A stretch of 64,000 nucleotides of DNA from Dendrolimus kikuchii (GCA_019925095.2 CM034407.1:3681210-3745209), one strand, 5' to 3'; counted from the stretch's first letter, positions 19,208-31,195 are shown. Numbers and translations: made by a program. The notes: a model not told the origin generated them from the letters alone.

Positions 19208-19760
19208 GGCGCGGCCGAGGCTATTTTTAAAAAACCCAATGGATTGTGCGCACGGAGACTTGGCAGGCAGTGTCTGCGAAAGATCCTAAGCCCTGCGATC
19301 GTTGCAGGTTTCAGGTCGGGCTAGCTATAAGCCTGTCTCCTACCTACGGGCTCTCTACAAGCCTGTCTACCACTACCAACGGCATTCTAAAACACCGTAC
19401 GTGACGGTGAGCTGCGCTACCGTCGCGCCTGACGAATCGACACTTCACGTCGAGTCTGCTACCTTCGGCGGTGCTGCCAGCTGGACTCGACTTTCTACTC
19501 TTTGTCTGGGACGACCATACCTCAGGCCAGTGCCGTCCTATCTTTTCTATATCCTTCCGTGATCGAAGTATGTGTTCCGCGGTTGTGCAAAGTGAAACGG
19601 TACATCGCTTCCCCCCTGACTACCTTTTCTATCCAATTTAATTTAAATTTACTATTTGTAATAAATTATTAATTATTAACTATCTTTTATTCGGCTTATC
19701 CGACCTCCCCTCTAATTCTGCGGTGGGTCTCTAATATACCCAGAACGCCGCAAATTCTAT
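19208..19760. other. GC-rich then AT-rich segment, possibly LTR-like
   Basis: The GC-rich part (19208-19600) contains duplicated AAGCCTGTCT blocks (19329, 19361). The following part has AATAAATTATTAATTATTAA and a GGTGGGTCTCTAATATACCC segment. The layout could be a solo LTR of another retroelement, but I see no paired TG/CA ends or target duplication. Confidence 0.25.
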
Positions 19761-19984
19761 TTGAAAGATAAAGGCCACAAATAAAATAAATCATCAATTA
19801 CTAAAATCGAATTATGTGAGTGAATTTCAACAATTAATAATATGAAAGCATTTATATCGCACGATTATTTCATTCAAAATGACTAAATTCACTACAAATA
19901 TGAAAAATGTCAACATAATAAAAAGAAATATTAAAATCACTCTCATCTTTTTACAATCTGGCCTCAAGAGTGTATGAAGGCTAC

Positions 19985-20118
19985 GTTCCACAAGAGGCTC
20001 AAAAGGACCACGTTCACGACCGCGATTTTTCCTGTTCCACTTGCTTGCGGATGTTACAATCATAAACACCAGTGGAACGGATTATGGAACGTTGATATCA
20101 TAAACGACGAAATATACA
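19985..20118. repeat. rep-G copy 2
   Basis: Direct repeat of 18795-18925, diverged. Confidence 0.6.
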
Positions 20119-20278
20119 AATGTCATTGGTTGATTTGAAGATCGCGCCTTTTTCAGTGTCATGAGATAGAGAGAATTATTGCTCTGCGGTCAACGCCCAT
20201 TTCGACTCAGCTCTTGACATGGGTCGTTGTGACGTTTTCGCCACAAACATAACGACCACGGTCGCCATATAGATTGAC

Positions 20279-20754
20279 TAAGGGCCTACGCAGACCGGGA
20301 CGGCATGGCAAGGGATTGAATTTTTTACTAATTGACATTCAAACGTATCGATATAGAAATACTACATAAATTGCTATGCTTTAAAATCATGCCGGGGCAT
20401 TGAAAGGGACGGCATTGAAAGACGCGCCACGGGCTCCCGCGGCGGAATGCCGTGGCGTGCTGCGGGTAGGCGTTTTGACATACCGTGAAGTGAGTGAATC
20501 TTCTACTATCCCTATTATTAGCCTGTGCACCTTCTTCGTCTGAAATAATCGATATTAACATCAAATCCCAATCTACCATTTTAAAACTTGGCACATCAGC
20601 ACACGATCAAACGCAACTGAAGACTAAAAGTGTATTGGGCAGCAGGAGGTGCCGGGGCGTGCTTTTTCGCGCCGTGGCAAGGCGCTGGAATGCCGCGGTA
20701 TCTAAACGGCTAATGTGCGCTGACTGAAGGCAAAATCCTCTGCGTAGGCCTTTA
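20279..20754. mobile_element. MITE with 16-bp terminal inverted repeats
   Basis: TAAGGGCCTACGCAGA on the left and its reverse complement, with one mismatch, on the right (20739-20754). The interior has repeated GCCGTGGC/GCCGCGG blocks that can pair with each other, and no transposase frame. The TAAGGGCC terminus resembles the other TTA-flanked elements at 35972 and 55631. Confidence 0.7.
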
Positions 20755-20929
20755 CGGAGCATTTTGGACGTTGTGAGCTACAAAAGGAACGCGGCCGAAT
20801 CGTCCGTCTCTTGTAAAGGATCTGTTTTACTACGCAAATCTATTTTTTTTTAATCAGGTAAAAGTTAATAAATTAAGAACAGTTGTAATATTTACTGTTT
20901 CAAACAAATAGTTGCGCTTTAATTTGTCT

Positions 20930-21020
20930 TCCGCGATCACCGTTACTGAAAAGTGGGCGGAACGTTGGAATAATAAAAATCAAATAAATTGTCGCGTAAA
21001 ACCGCGCTTTAATTTTTAGT
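20930..21020. repeat. rep-P fragment
   Basis: ACTGAAAAGTGGGCGGAACGT, AATCAAATAAATT and CGCGTAAAACCGCGCTT match 35265-35345 and the end of a similar copy near 42940. Such blocks lie near the ends of common lepidopteran elements. Confidence 0.5.
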
Positions 21021-21344
21021 ACATACTTAAATAACATAAACTCTGCATTACAGAAACAAACTATCACTGTGAAAATGCTGAGCAAAATCAAAGTGCGCCT
21101 TATAAATAAGCAAGCGGCGAAGTGACAATTGGGTCAAGGCGTTTTATTTCCGCCATGAAATTGAAGTGCCAATGTTTGCCACTATTTGCCAGCAGACTGA
21201 CATTATTCCCCGTCTATAATGTTGTCTGTAGGGTAGTAGTAAGAGTTTTTGATGTTACTAATTTAAAGTCTTAACTTTGATTTCCGGCATAGAAGGGAAA
21301 TTAAATATTTTTTAAATTTTAATTTAATTTAATGTACAATTTTT
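21021..21344. other. No recognisable gene
   Basis: AT-rich spacer; nothing seen. Confidence 0.35.
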
Positions 21345-21577
21345 GCCAGGTGGTAGGGCATTTGCCCGACTGGATGGCTACTACCCCTGGTCTAAAGTAT
21401 GTCACCATAAGAACCTTGAATTGTATTCCGGCATTAGTGGCCAGGTTCCAGTCTCCCTTAAGAGAGCAGCAGTGCATTTGTAGCAACTTTGGTGTTGCAA
21501 ATGTCCATAGGCGATGGTAACCGCGTTCCATCAAGTGGGGCGTCTGCCCGTCTGCTAATCTCCTGCAAAAAAAAAAC
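21345..21577 (+). mobile_element. SINE-A, short form
   Basis: Starts GCCAGGTGGTAGGG and runs to an A-tail; no head segment. Fourteen of the expected landmark blocks are intact. Confidence 0.86.
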
Positions 21578-21651
21578 AATTGTAATGAGCTATACCAGTG
21601 GTTAGATAACATTTACAGGTAGTTATTGTTTATTAGTGTTCTGTGTACACA

Positions 21652-23287
21652 TGCCTGTGAGCTCAAATGACAATCTCATAGAATTCACGGAGTGTCTCAG
21701 TGAAATTAGAGCAATTATAGAGACTAGTGCTATTGAAAATATTTATATTCTAGGGTATTTCAATGTCCACCCTGGCGAATTATTCAAATGTGTGTTTATA
21801 TATAGAAAAATACTACATAATGGGCTCAAAGGACAATTTTATAGAATTCACGGAGTGTCTCAGTGAAATTAGAGCAATTATAGAAACTAGTGCTATTGAA
21901 AATGTTTATATTCTAGGGTAAATATTTCAATGTCCACCATGGCAAATTATTCGAATGTGTATTTATACATAAAAAAATACTATATAGTGGGCTCGAATGA
22001 CAATTTTATAGAATTCACGGAGTGTCTCAGTGAAATTAGAGCAATTATAGAAACTAGTGTTATTGAGAATGTTTCTATTTTAGGGTATTGCCATGTCCAC
22101 TCTGGCGAATTATTCGAATGTGTGTTTATACATAGAAAAATACTATATAGTGGGCTCGAATGACAATTCTATAGAATTCACGGAGTGTCTCAGTGAAATT
22201 AGAGCAATTATAGAAACTAATGTTATTGAGAATGTTTCTATTTTAGGGTATTGCCATGTCCACCCTGGCGAATTATTCGAATGTGTATTTATACATAAAA
22301 AAATACTATATAGTGGGCTCGAATGACAATTTTATAGAATTCACGGAGTGTCTCAGTGAATTTAGAGCAATTATAGAAACTAGTGTTATTGAGAATGTTT
22401 CTATTTTAGGGTCTTGCCATGTCCACCCTGGCGAATTATTCGAATGTGTGTTTATACATAGAAAAATACTATATAGTGGGCTCGAATGACAATTCTATAG
22501 AATTCACGGAGTGTCTCAGTAAAATTAGATCAATTATAGAAACTAATGTTATTGAGAATGTTTCTATTTTAGGGTATTGCCATGTCCACCCTGGCGAATT
22601 ATTCGAATGTGTATTTATACATAAAAAAATACTATATAGTGGGCTCGAATGACAATTTTATAGAATTCACGGAGTGTCTCAGTGAAATTAGAGCAATTAT
22701 AGAAACTAGTGTTATTGAGAATGTTTCTATTTTAGGGTATTGCCATGTCCACTCTGGCGAATTATTCGAATGTGTGTTTATACATAGAAAAATACTATAT
22801 AGTGGGCTCGAATGACAATTCTATAGAATTCACGGAGTGTCTCAGTGAAATTAGAGCAATTATAGAAACTAATGTTATTGAGAATGTTTCTATTTTAGGG
22901 TATTGCCATGTCCACCCTGGCGAATTATTCGAATGTGTATTTATACATAAAAAAATACTATATAGTGGGCTCGAATGACAATTTTATAGAATTCACGGAG
23001 TGTCTCAGTGAAATTAGAGCAATTATAGAAACTAGTGTTATTGAGAATGTTTCTATTTTAGGGTCTTGCCATGTCCACCCTGGCGAATTATTCGAATGTG
23101 TGTTTATACATAGAAAAATACTATATAGTGGGCTCGAACGACAATTCTATAGAATTCACGGAGTGTCTCAGTGAAATTAGAGCAATTATGGAAACTAGTG
23201 TTATCGAGAATGTTTCTATTTTAGGGTATTGCCATGTCCACTTTGGCGAATCATTCGAATGTGAGTTTATAGATAGAAAAATACTAT
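21652..23287 (+). repeat. 163-bp tandem array derived from a LINE endonuclease
   Basis: About ten head-to-tail units of 163 bp, each with an EcoRI site (TAGAATTCACGG). The first unit is preceded by codons MPVSSNDNLIEF and reads IRAIIETSAIENIYILGYFN, the pattern of a non-LTR apurinic-type endonuclease where ILGDFN normally holds a catalytic Asp. Later units read ILGYCH or ILGSCH. The units alternate in two types (326-bp period), and one type itself alternates (HSG after YC versus HPG after SC), giving a 652-bp period. The second unit carries a 5- to 6-bp insertion. Short frames repeating every 163 bp are not genes. Confidence 0.92.
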
Positions 23288-23344
23288 GCAAGCATAGTAT
23301 AATAAACATATCCACATTTCAATTAACATATTTCACATATATGA

Positions 23345-24120
23345 AATAAGCCATTTTTGTGTACATGTAACGGCAATGCGCTATTTTAAACATTTGTTAT
23401 ATGGCAATACCTACCAATATTTATAAACGCAATTGTCTTTGTATTTAATTGCGCTTATAATAATTGCGGTATAATTTTTCTTTAAAGTAGAACACTTTTT
23501 TATTTTCAAATAGGTTAATTTCGATTCATCTACTTATAGTGTCGACGGCTTAATAATCTGTGCGTTACATGATTCACATAACATCACTATTACGTCACCC
23601 ACAACAATAAAGTACGACAATTATGTAATTTGTTTCATGTGGGCTTTACTGTTAAGAAATATGTAACTTGATAGACGTAAAAGTAAAATAAACGCTTGGT
23701 AACAGTATAGTGATAAATTAGAAAATCATCCAACTACCCTCAATAAAAATGTACAAAAAAAACGAATATCAGTTTACCTTTGAAAGTCGTATGAAAAATA
23801 CTCATTGACATTTTATTTATGTAATTTTCGTATAATTGTATATATATATATATATATATATTTGTAATTAACTATTTGAGCCAATTTTTTTTATTATATA
23901 AATTATTTTTTAATGGAAACTTGAGTGATATATGTATTAATTTTGTGTTTTATATTTAAGAATATTAATTATTGTATGTTTCCCGAACAAATTAAATAAA
24001 TAAACACTCCAAAATTTTAATAAGTGTAAGTTTCTGATTTCAAATAAATAAATTCAACTCTGATTCATAAATTCATCGACCGTTATTTTTAAAATGCAAA
24101 ATCAACTCAGCCAAGCCGTT
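23345..24120. repeat. AT-rich region with rep-F copy 1 and a (TA)n run
   Basis: About 23480-23715 matches 33950-34190 (AGTGTCGAYGGCTTAATA, TCTGTGCGTTACATGATT, GCGTCACCCACAA-like, TATGTAACTTGATAGACG). A (TA)n tract lies at 23838-23861. Nothing coding. Confidence 0.65.
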
Positions 24121-25016
24121 CCGGTGGAAATCGCAGATTAATTGCTATTTACAGTTAGTGAATTAACTAAAAGCTAGCTTTAAAGCTTGATAAATATTAG
24201 TTGAATAGAACTAATTAGGTTACCAACAGAACCAATCGATTCCATTAGCTGTCGCGAATTCCAGAGTAAACGCCTGGTCACATCGGCGACTAGTGACGCC
24301 TAGTTCGATTTTCCAGATCCTTTCAATCGTCAAATGGTTATTACTTAGAATAACTTTTAAACCGTGTTAATTTTAACCTTTTAACCAACGCGCACTACCA
24401 CCGCATTGCATTACACGCACACTTCACAAACAAACCAAGACACACATGGCACTAGATAGGACAATATATATAAGTATAGACATAAGGACTGCACATGCAC
24501 TTCCTCACAACACCAGCATGTAACAGATACGCTCTACATTAGTATAAGTTTAGTATTAAAACTAGAATAAATTAATATAATAAGTTATTCGTAAGATACA
24601 TACACCTCAACACAAAAATCAATAAATTAAAGTCACACACAAGAACCAAAATAACTAATAAGCGTGTTAAATTCAAAAAATTAAATCTAGAAATTAAGTT
24701 GTAAAAAAGGGTACGGAACTCGAGTCCGTAGAGTTGTTCATAATATTTAAAAAAAACCGTGTTTATTAATAATATAATATTATAATAACAGCAATTTCGC
24801 TAAGCGTATTATTGGAGTTTTTTATCGCTTCTTTTGACTCAGATCCGGCTGCATGATTAGTATATTTATGTGTTTTTATATATAATTATATATATGGGGG
24901 GATTACATTTTTGCTAAGTTGGCTATAAAAATACGGCCGCTAGTATTTTTAATGAAAAATTTCATTCATTTGTTTTCAAAATAAATTATGTATCAAATTG
25001 CTAATGCTATTTTTTC
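24121..25016. other. No recognisable gene
   Basis: Possibly unique sequence. A CA-rich strip at 24400-24660 and AT-rich runs are visible, but no frame or splice pair could be supported. Confidence 0.35.
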
Positions 25017-25200
25017 TGTGTATGATGGATGGGCTGCTTATATAAAAGTGACCGCAAATAGGGATTGTCAGCTGTTAAGGTAGCGCGCTACGAGGGACGC
25101 CACGCTGCGTTAATTCTCTTTCACTCAAATTTATCTTCAACAGCTGACAAACCCTATTTGTGGCTACTTTTACATAGGCAACCCTATTCCATCATACACA
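25017..25200. mobile_element. Short MITE with long inverted ends
   Basis: The first ~70 bp (TGTGTATGATGG ... AAATAGGGATTGTCAGCTGTT) and the reverse complement of the last ~70 bp (TGTGTATGATGG ... AAATAGGGTTTGTCAGCTGTT) align over most of their length. The centre is about 45 bp. No target duplication could be fixed because both flanks are homopolymer-rich. Confidence 0.75.
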
Positions 25201-25492
25201 AAAAAAAAAGCTTTATTTAGTATTCTTCTCTCATGACTATACTGCAAAATCGCGTAACAGTCGCGTTTCTCCGGTGTGGCCTTGTATTTGTATCGTTTTA
25301 TGGTAACTCGGCATAGTTTAATCAACGGGATGTGGTAAACTCAATTAATCAATCAAGTTTCGATAGTGGTTTAATAGTAGATATTGTGCTGCGATCACTA
25401 ATCACGGATATTACCAAACAAAACCACATCTTTGATTGTAATCCTTATCTAATATTAAATTAGCCAGGTGCGTATCACCTAATTTATATTAT

Positions 25493-25963
25493 TGTTACGA
25501 GTTAGCAGGACTCGAATTAAAATGCCGTTAGAATGATTATAGAGTTTATTAGAACTATACAAACACGTGTAACACAGGTACAAATATAACCGAACACAAC
25601 AAATCCAAACGTAATGCAGAAGTTCTTAATTCAATAAAACGCGCAAAGTCCGTCACTAAAAGATTCCCGATTGTAGTACACACTCTCGACTGCCTCTCCC
25701 CTCCATCAGGTCATTGTTTTATACTGCACAAATGCAATATGTCCGCCCGGCAGCGTGGACCGAATTTCCTAGAATCAGCTTGTACTTCAAATCCGTAACG
25801 CCTAGCTAATTATTACAATACAAAAATAGGCCGTATGCCAATAAGTAAACAAAAGAAGACGACCATAAAATAATTTTGTAGTTCAAATACCGACAGGTAA
25901 TAAATGTGCTTTGTTTCAGATATGCAGGTGGATTTTGTGTTTGTCGGGACCTGAGTTGTAACA
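25493..25963 (-). mobile_element. Solo LTR, family LTR-D
   Basis: TGTTACGAGTTAGCAGG to GTTGTAACA, 471 bp. Flanks TTAT / ATAT differ by one base from a perfect target duplication. No internal region. Confidence 0.8.
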
Positions 25964-26616
25964 ATATAATATTGTTAGAACAAAGATATTGAATTCACTC
26001 TCAGAATCTATAAAACACAAATAACAATTATTAACGAAACAATCTTCAAGTTTAATAAGAATACGCTACTTTCAAAACAGTATAAATCAATATCAATTAT
26101 ATAACAATCTCTCTTATTTACCTACTCCTTAATTTTCCAAAAGTGTTGCCAGCCTTACAAATTTTACTAGAAATTTATTCATTTTATTTATTTGATTTGT
26201 TTATAGTGTATACACCATTAACAGTAATAATAAAAATATAGTGCTTAATTAAGGGTTCTATCATTTAATGTTATGTAATTCTTTATCCTATAATAACGCG
26301 TAAAATAATGTGTGCAATAAAAATGATTTAAATTCATAACTTATTAATCAAACTAAGTTCCACTGAAAAACATTTTTCCAAAGTCATTCATACAAGTTAA
26401 AAATTAAGTTTATTTCTTATTCTATGTAATATCAGCTCGACCCCACATAATGCCACAGTACACTGCTTCGGAACGTGTAAAAAAGTGACAAGAAACTCCT
26501 CAGCATTGCATCAAGTCTAGCTAAAAATTATATTACATCATATTTGCCTATCTCAGACTCTTGTTGTAAGCATATTATATCATATTTACTTTTCGAAGAA
26601 TTAATGGAGTTGTAGC
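25964..26616. other. AT-rich, no gene seen
   Basis: No recognisable coding or repeat structure. Confidence 0.4.
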
Positions 26617-26994
26617 AAATGTTCGTAATACCGAAGTAAGAAAGAGAGTTGTTCTGAAAGAGAGTGTCGGGGTGAAGGTAAGGAAAGGAATGCTCCGGTG
26701 GTTCGGGCATGTGGAAAGAATGCATGATGAAAGAATGACCAAACAGATATACAATGCAAAAGTGGATGGATGCAGAAGTCGTGGAAGGCCACGACACACC
26801 TTCCATGATCAAATTGATCGTGTACTAGCAGACGGTGATGTTAGGAGCCTTAAGAACAGACGAGCGTGCATGACAAGAGTTATAAATGTCAAAAAAGCAA
26901 GTGAGGTGTGTAAGAATAAGCCTGAATGGCGCTCTGTTGTTCGTGCTTACCCCACAAGGGAACTGGCGTGAAGTTATGTATGTATGTATGTAGC
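26617..26994 (+). mobile_element. LINE-B fragment
   Basis: Begins at GTTCGTAATACCGAAG, the same base as the copy at 39247-39606, and ends AAGTTATGTATGTATGTATGT. The frame reads GMLRWFGHVERMHDERMTKQ, then a GRPRHTFHDQIDRVL block. Confidence 0.85.
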
Positions 26995-27344
26995 AAATGG
27001 TATATAACAAGATAGAAATAATAAAATAGACAATAAAATATTACTCTAATCATAGAAATTCTTTTATTTTTCGAATACAGTCAATGGCAACACAGTACCA
27101 GCCAGCAAAACCACTCAATCCAGCGTAATTGTTAAATTCCAGTGCGGTCCGTGTTTAATCCGTCCGATTCGATTAATTATCGAATTATAGAATAGACCAG
27201 TATTTTCAAAGTGGCTTGTAGTTTATTACAAAAACAATGGTAAGCATCATCCTAACGTTAAATCCCGGTTATGTCTGCAATAAACACTTTAAAGCCTAGT
27301 GTACATTTTCTTACCTTTTCTTCCCCATTCCGACGGACTTTACT
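26995..27344. other. No recognisable gene
   Basis: AT-rich spacer; nothing supported. Confidence 0.35.
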
Positions 27345-27545
27345 ATTTCTTGTTGTGTTGCCTGGAAGAGATTGCTTTAAGCAATAAGGCCGCCCATTGT
27401 ACTACTATCTTCTAATTTTCAGATATGAAAATGTGTTACACTACTTACGATTAATAGTGGTGGTGGTAGCAGTAGTAGTGATTGTGGTGGTAGGAGTAGT
27501 AGTAGTTGCGGTATTAATAGTAATAGTAGTATCTGTGGTAGTTAT
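27345..27545 (+). repeat. LINE type-O 3' fragment and (GTR)n-rich tract
   Basis: TTGCCTGGAAGAGATTGC at 27358 matches the type-O LINE end. From 27454 to 27545 an imperfect GTA/GTG/GTT repeat would encode a run of valine, an artefact of the microsatellite. Confidence 0.6.
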
Positions 27546-27553
27546 ACAAATTT

Positions 27554-27860
27554 TATCCGTGCAGGAACGGAGAAAGAATACAATTTCCTGCGGCCGGGCG
27601 GCCTGTCGTAAGAGGCGACTTAATAACCCACAGCCAGGTGGGAGGGCATTTGCTCGACTGGGTGGCTACCACCCCTGGTCTAAAGTATGTCGCCATAACA
27701 ACCTTGAGTTGTGTTCCGGCATTTGTGACCAGGTTCCAGTTTCCCTTAAAAGAGCAGCAGCGCATTTGTAGCAATGTTGGTGTTGCAAATGTCTATAGCC
27801 GATGGTAACCGCTTTCCATCAAGTGGGCCGTCTGCCTGTCTGCTGATCTCCTTTATTACA
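27554..27860 (+). mobile_element. SINE-A, head-to-tail copy with altered tail
   Basis: Full head (TATCCGTGCAGG) through CTGCTGATCTCCTT. The usual GCAATAAA tail is replaced by TATTACAGG. Confidence 0.86.
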
Positions 27861-28232
27861 GGAAATTAAAAAAATAATTTCAATAAAAGATAGGTATTCT
27901 ATTAAGCAATACAAAATCACGTTAAACCCGAAATAATCATTAACTTTCCACACTTAATTAAGTTATTTTCCAAAAAGCAATACGTATGAAAGCAATAAAT
28001 TAATTTTATAACCTGAAAAACAGGAATTCATGCCATTTGGTTAATATAGTTAAAATAAAATGCACCACGAAATACTTGTCATTGTTAAATATAATTTTGT
28101 TCATACACGCTTTTATTATTAGGTGAATGTTATGTATTAACAGATGCGTATATGCAATGAAATTGAATAAAATGAAAAAAAAAATAGTTTGCTAAATTTT
28201 CATAATTGATGTCCGGTCCTATATCTTATCGA
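27861..28232. other. AT-rich, no gene seen
   Basis: Nothing recognised. Confidence 0.35.
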
Positions 28233-28445
28233 CGGGTTCTGTGGTTGAGCGGGATAAGTCTTAGCATGCCGAATTCGCTGGAACGCAGAGGCTTCGGGTT
28301 CGATTCCTGGCATGGTAAATTTCGGAAACAAACTTTCTGTTGTTTACTATGGTCTGGGTATCTGGGATCGGCCCCAGAGTTGTCCGTTGTATATTACCTA
28401 TAACACAGGCGTAACTTGCTTAGCTTGGGGATATACAATGTGTGT
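28233..28445 (+). mobile_element. tRNA-like SINE (SINE-L)
   Basis: The head contains GTGGTTGAGCGGGATAAG (A-box-like) and GGGTTCGATTCC (B box) at tRNA spacing, with a variable-arm-like insert. It is followed by TGTTTACTATGGTCTGGGT and TGTCCGTTGTATATTACC. It cannot be folded into a normal tRNA 3' end with its body attached, so I call a SINE, not a tRNA gene. A second copy is at 45108-45310. Confidence 0.7.
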
Positions 28446-28639
28446 TTGTCTGCCGATAATTATTATTATTATAATGTAATACAATTCATACATTTGCCTT
28501 AACATCGGTAGAAATTTGAAATTTCATGTATAGAGCTTATATCAAATTTTAACCGTTAGTAAGGGATATGAACGGTAATTTAAGATATACGGATCGGACA
28601 TATACTGCTGAACAGATCATAAACCTGAATTAAACAAGA

Positions 28640-28835
28640 AATTATACCTGGCACTGTAGTGGAACACTTAGAAGCCAATAGATGGCGCTGTGCAATAATT
28701 GATGTCACAAACGTTTACCGAAACAAACAAAGGATATATGCAAATTTTCTAATACAACAACACTTGCCTCGCAGGAAGATCTTCTTTTGAGATGGAGGGG
28801 TATTCCATCTCGCTCCTCCACCCTAACGAGGCACC
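28640..28835 (+). repeat. rep-I copy 1
   Basis: Contains CCAATAGATGGCGCTGTGCAA and GATGGAGGGGTATTCCATCTC. Matching copies are at 56851-57030 (plus) and 47700-47880 (minus). Confidence 0.65.
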
Positions 28836-29345
28836 CCCTAAAGCACTATGACAGTCTTCAGCTTCTTTTCATCTCCTTAACACACACTCTAAATTTTGGT
28901 TCCTATATAGAGTCTCTTGCTCAGCTGGCTGGCAAAAAGCTAAGGGTCCTATCAAAGGTGAGGCAGTACTTCACACCACTTCAGTTGCTGAATCTTTACC
29001 AAGCACAAGTACGGGTCTGCATGGAATATTGCTCTGATCTTTGGGATGGCTCAGCCAAATACCAGCTCAGAACATTTAAGTCAATAGAGAAAAGAGCTAG
29101 GAAACTGATAGGCAATAGCCGACTATTCGACGAGAGGCTTCAGAGCCTAAATAATCGACGTAACGTCGTTAGTTTGTCGATATTCTATAGGATACACTTC
29201 GGCGAGTGTGCCACGAAATTGTATGAATTAATTCCTCCCTCACGATTTTACCACCGGACAAGCAGACGTACGATTTCACGCCACCGATATATGGTGGAAA
29301 TAGCAACAAAGCGAACGAAACGCTACGCTTCCACTTTTATCATAC
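28836..29345 (+). pseudogene. LINE reverse transcriptase C-terminal part, left of an LTR insertion
   Basis: The frame reads LAGKKLRVLSKVRQYFTP, LYQAQVRVCMEYCSDLWDG, RNVVSLSIFYRIHFGEC, IPPSRFYHRTSRRT: the region C-terminal to the palm of a CR1/Jockey-type LINE, related to 40651-41354 and to the relic at 2236. The frame is broken by the solo LTR at 29346. The sequence after that LTR (from 29845) continues the same reading for a few codons (RTAEEWN) and then decays. It was presumably already 5' truncated before the LTR arrived. Confidence 0.78.
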
Positions 29346-29844
29346 TTTTACGAGTTGCAGGACTCGAATAAAATGTTGTTGCATTTATTATAGAGTTTAT
29401 TAGAACTATACAAACACGTATAACACAGGTACAATTATTATAATCAAACTCAACAAATCCAAACGTAATGCAGAAGATCGTAATTCAATAACACGCGCAA
29501 AGTCCGTCACTAAATAGATTACCGAATGTACACAAGTCTTGCTTCGCTCGTGGTTATCGCTCGACTGCCTCGTCCCTTAATCGAGGCATTGCTTTATACT
29601 GCACAGATGCAATATGTCTGCCCAACCGCGTGGACTGAATTTCCTAGAATCAGTTTGTACTTTAAATCCGGCACACCTGGCTAATGACTGCCATAAAGGA
29701 TTACAATACACAATGGGCTGTTTTCTAATCACAAAATTTAAACACAAAGTAAACAAAAGAAGTCCACATGCCGCAAGGTACTAAAATGTGTTTCTACAGG
29801 TATGCAGGTGGGAATTTGTCTTTGTCGGCGTCTAGGTCGTAACA
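29346..29844 (-). mobile_element. Solo LTR, family LTR-D, inside a LINE relic
   Basis: 499 bp. The left terminus reads TTTTACGAG (from TGTTACGAG by mutation), the right GTAACA. A perfect 4-bp target duplication ATAC sits at 29342-29345 and 29845-29848. Confidence 0.88.
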
Positions 29845-29970
29845 ATACGTACCGCTGAAGAGTGGAACTTTTACTGCCACGTTTTTAAAATATTTGAAAC
29901 GCATCTTGCCAACGGGCAGCACAGGACAAAGCAAAGCCAGCCGGATTTGGATAAACCTAAGTTATGGCTT
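29845..29970 (+). pseudogene. LINE relic, continuation right of the LTR
   Basis: Starts with the duplicated ATAC and codons for RTAEEWN, matching the position of SRTVGFWNELP in the 40651 copy. The reading becomes unrecognisable after about 60 bp. Confidence 0.6.
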
Positions 29971-30429
29971 GTTACCGCTACATGCATGCACGGATTTTCT
30001 GCTGCAAAAATATGCACTTCTGTTCTAACACAACGATATATGTATACGCTTTTTAGGGTTCTTATGCGATTCTGGCAAAACAGAATCATCGTTATGAAAT
30101 TGTCATATCCACCTGCCCGTATGTAATAAATACTTGCAACAACTCAGAAGGGTTTATGGAAAAGAACAGCAACTGGCCACATATTTATAATCAGAGAACC
30201 TTAAGGTTTTAACATTTTCTACACACTGACTTTTCACACTCGACAAGCATTTATAGAACACCTCGCCATCCCCCCTCCAACAATTTTACAGTTTAAGAAA
30301 CTTAGCAAGTTCGCACAACCGATAGCGGACTGAAGTCATTGATAAACTATTTTAATTAAAGGGTTATGAATCAAAAGAATTTAATACATTGTTATTTGGA
30401 AATTTTAGATAATATTTTATATAAAATAT
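29971..30429. other. No recognisable gene
   Basis: Nothing supported. Confidence 0.35.
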
Positions 30430-30855
30430 TGTTACAATTTGGGCCACCTACATACTTGTAAACAAAGCACATTTACTACCCGCCCGGCGTTTGAGGTAAT
30501 AACATTGAAACTATTTATGCCTGTCTTCTTTTGTTTACATTGTGTTTAAAATTTGTGATTGGAAAAAAACAGCCTATTGTGTATTGTAATCTTTTGTAGC
30601 AGTCATTAGCCAGGTGTGTCGAACCGATTCGAAGAAATATCGGTGCAGTATAAAGCAATGACCCAATGGAGAGATCATCAGTCAAGCGATAACCACAAGC
30701 ATGGCAAGACCTGTGTACTACATTCGGTAATCTATTACGTTTGAACTGATTGTGTTCAGTTATATTTGTACCTGTGTTATACGTGTTTGTATAGTTCTAA
30801 TAAATTCTATAATAATTCTAACGGCATTTTAATTCGAGTCCTGCAATTCGTAACA
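30430..30855 (+). mobile_element. Solo LTR, family LTR-D, with readable promoter
   Basis: 426 bp, TGTTACAAT ... CGTAACA, target duplication ATAT on each side. It shows TATAAAG at 30649, an arthropod TCAGT initiator at 30678 (29 bp downstream) and AATAAA at 30799, which sets the sense strand for the family. Confidence 0.87.
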
Positions 30856-31042
30856 ATATTATACTTAAAGTTTTACATGTAATAAAATAAACCGAACACA
30901 GTATAAATCTATCGCGTTTGCTAACATGAAAATACAATGTAGTGAATGCCGTCTACATACAATTGAGAGATTTTGAATTATAATCTGTACACAATTACCA
31001 CATCAGAGATAAATATTATTAAATAAAATTATGTTAAATTAT

Positions 31043-31195
31043 AGAGAACTACTTGCTCTATACAAAACAGGCGCTAATCACCGAAGAAATAAAAATATAA
31101 CATTATTATTCAATTAAGGAAATGGCCGATTGTATCCTTTAGAAATAAGAGGGTACATAATAAAATTAATTATCAACTTTAAAAAGAAACATGTG
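31043..31195 (+). repeat. rep-E copy 2
   Basis: Near copy of 17915-18060. Confidence 0.7.

Noticed and set aside
19208..19760. A second complete LTR retrotransposon
   Set aside because: LTR-like composition, but no paired ends, target duplication, primer site or pol frame nearby.
21652..23287. CRISPR-like regular spacing
   Set aside because: Whole 163-bp units repeat with no unique spacers, and the genome is animal.
21930..23349. Eight 77- to 92-codon frames in a row
   Set aside because: They are the 163-bp tandem units read in one frame. Each has a stop per unit and a broken endonuclease core.
28233..28310. tRNA gene
   Set aside because: A and B boxes are present, but the acceptor stem does not close and the sequence continues into a SINE body shared with 45108.
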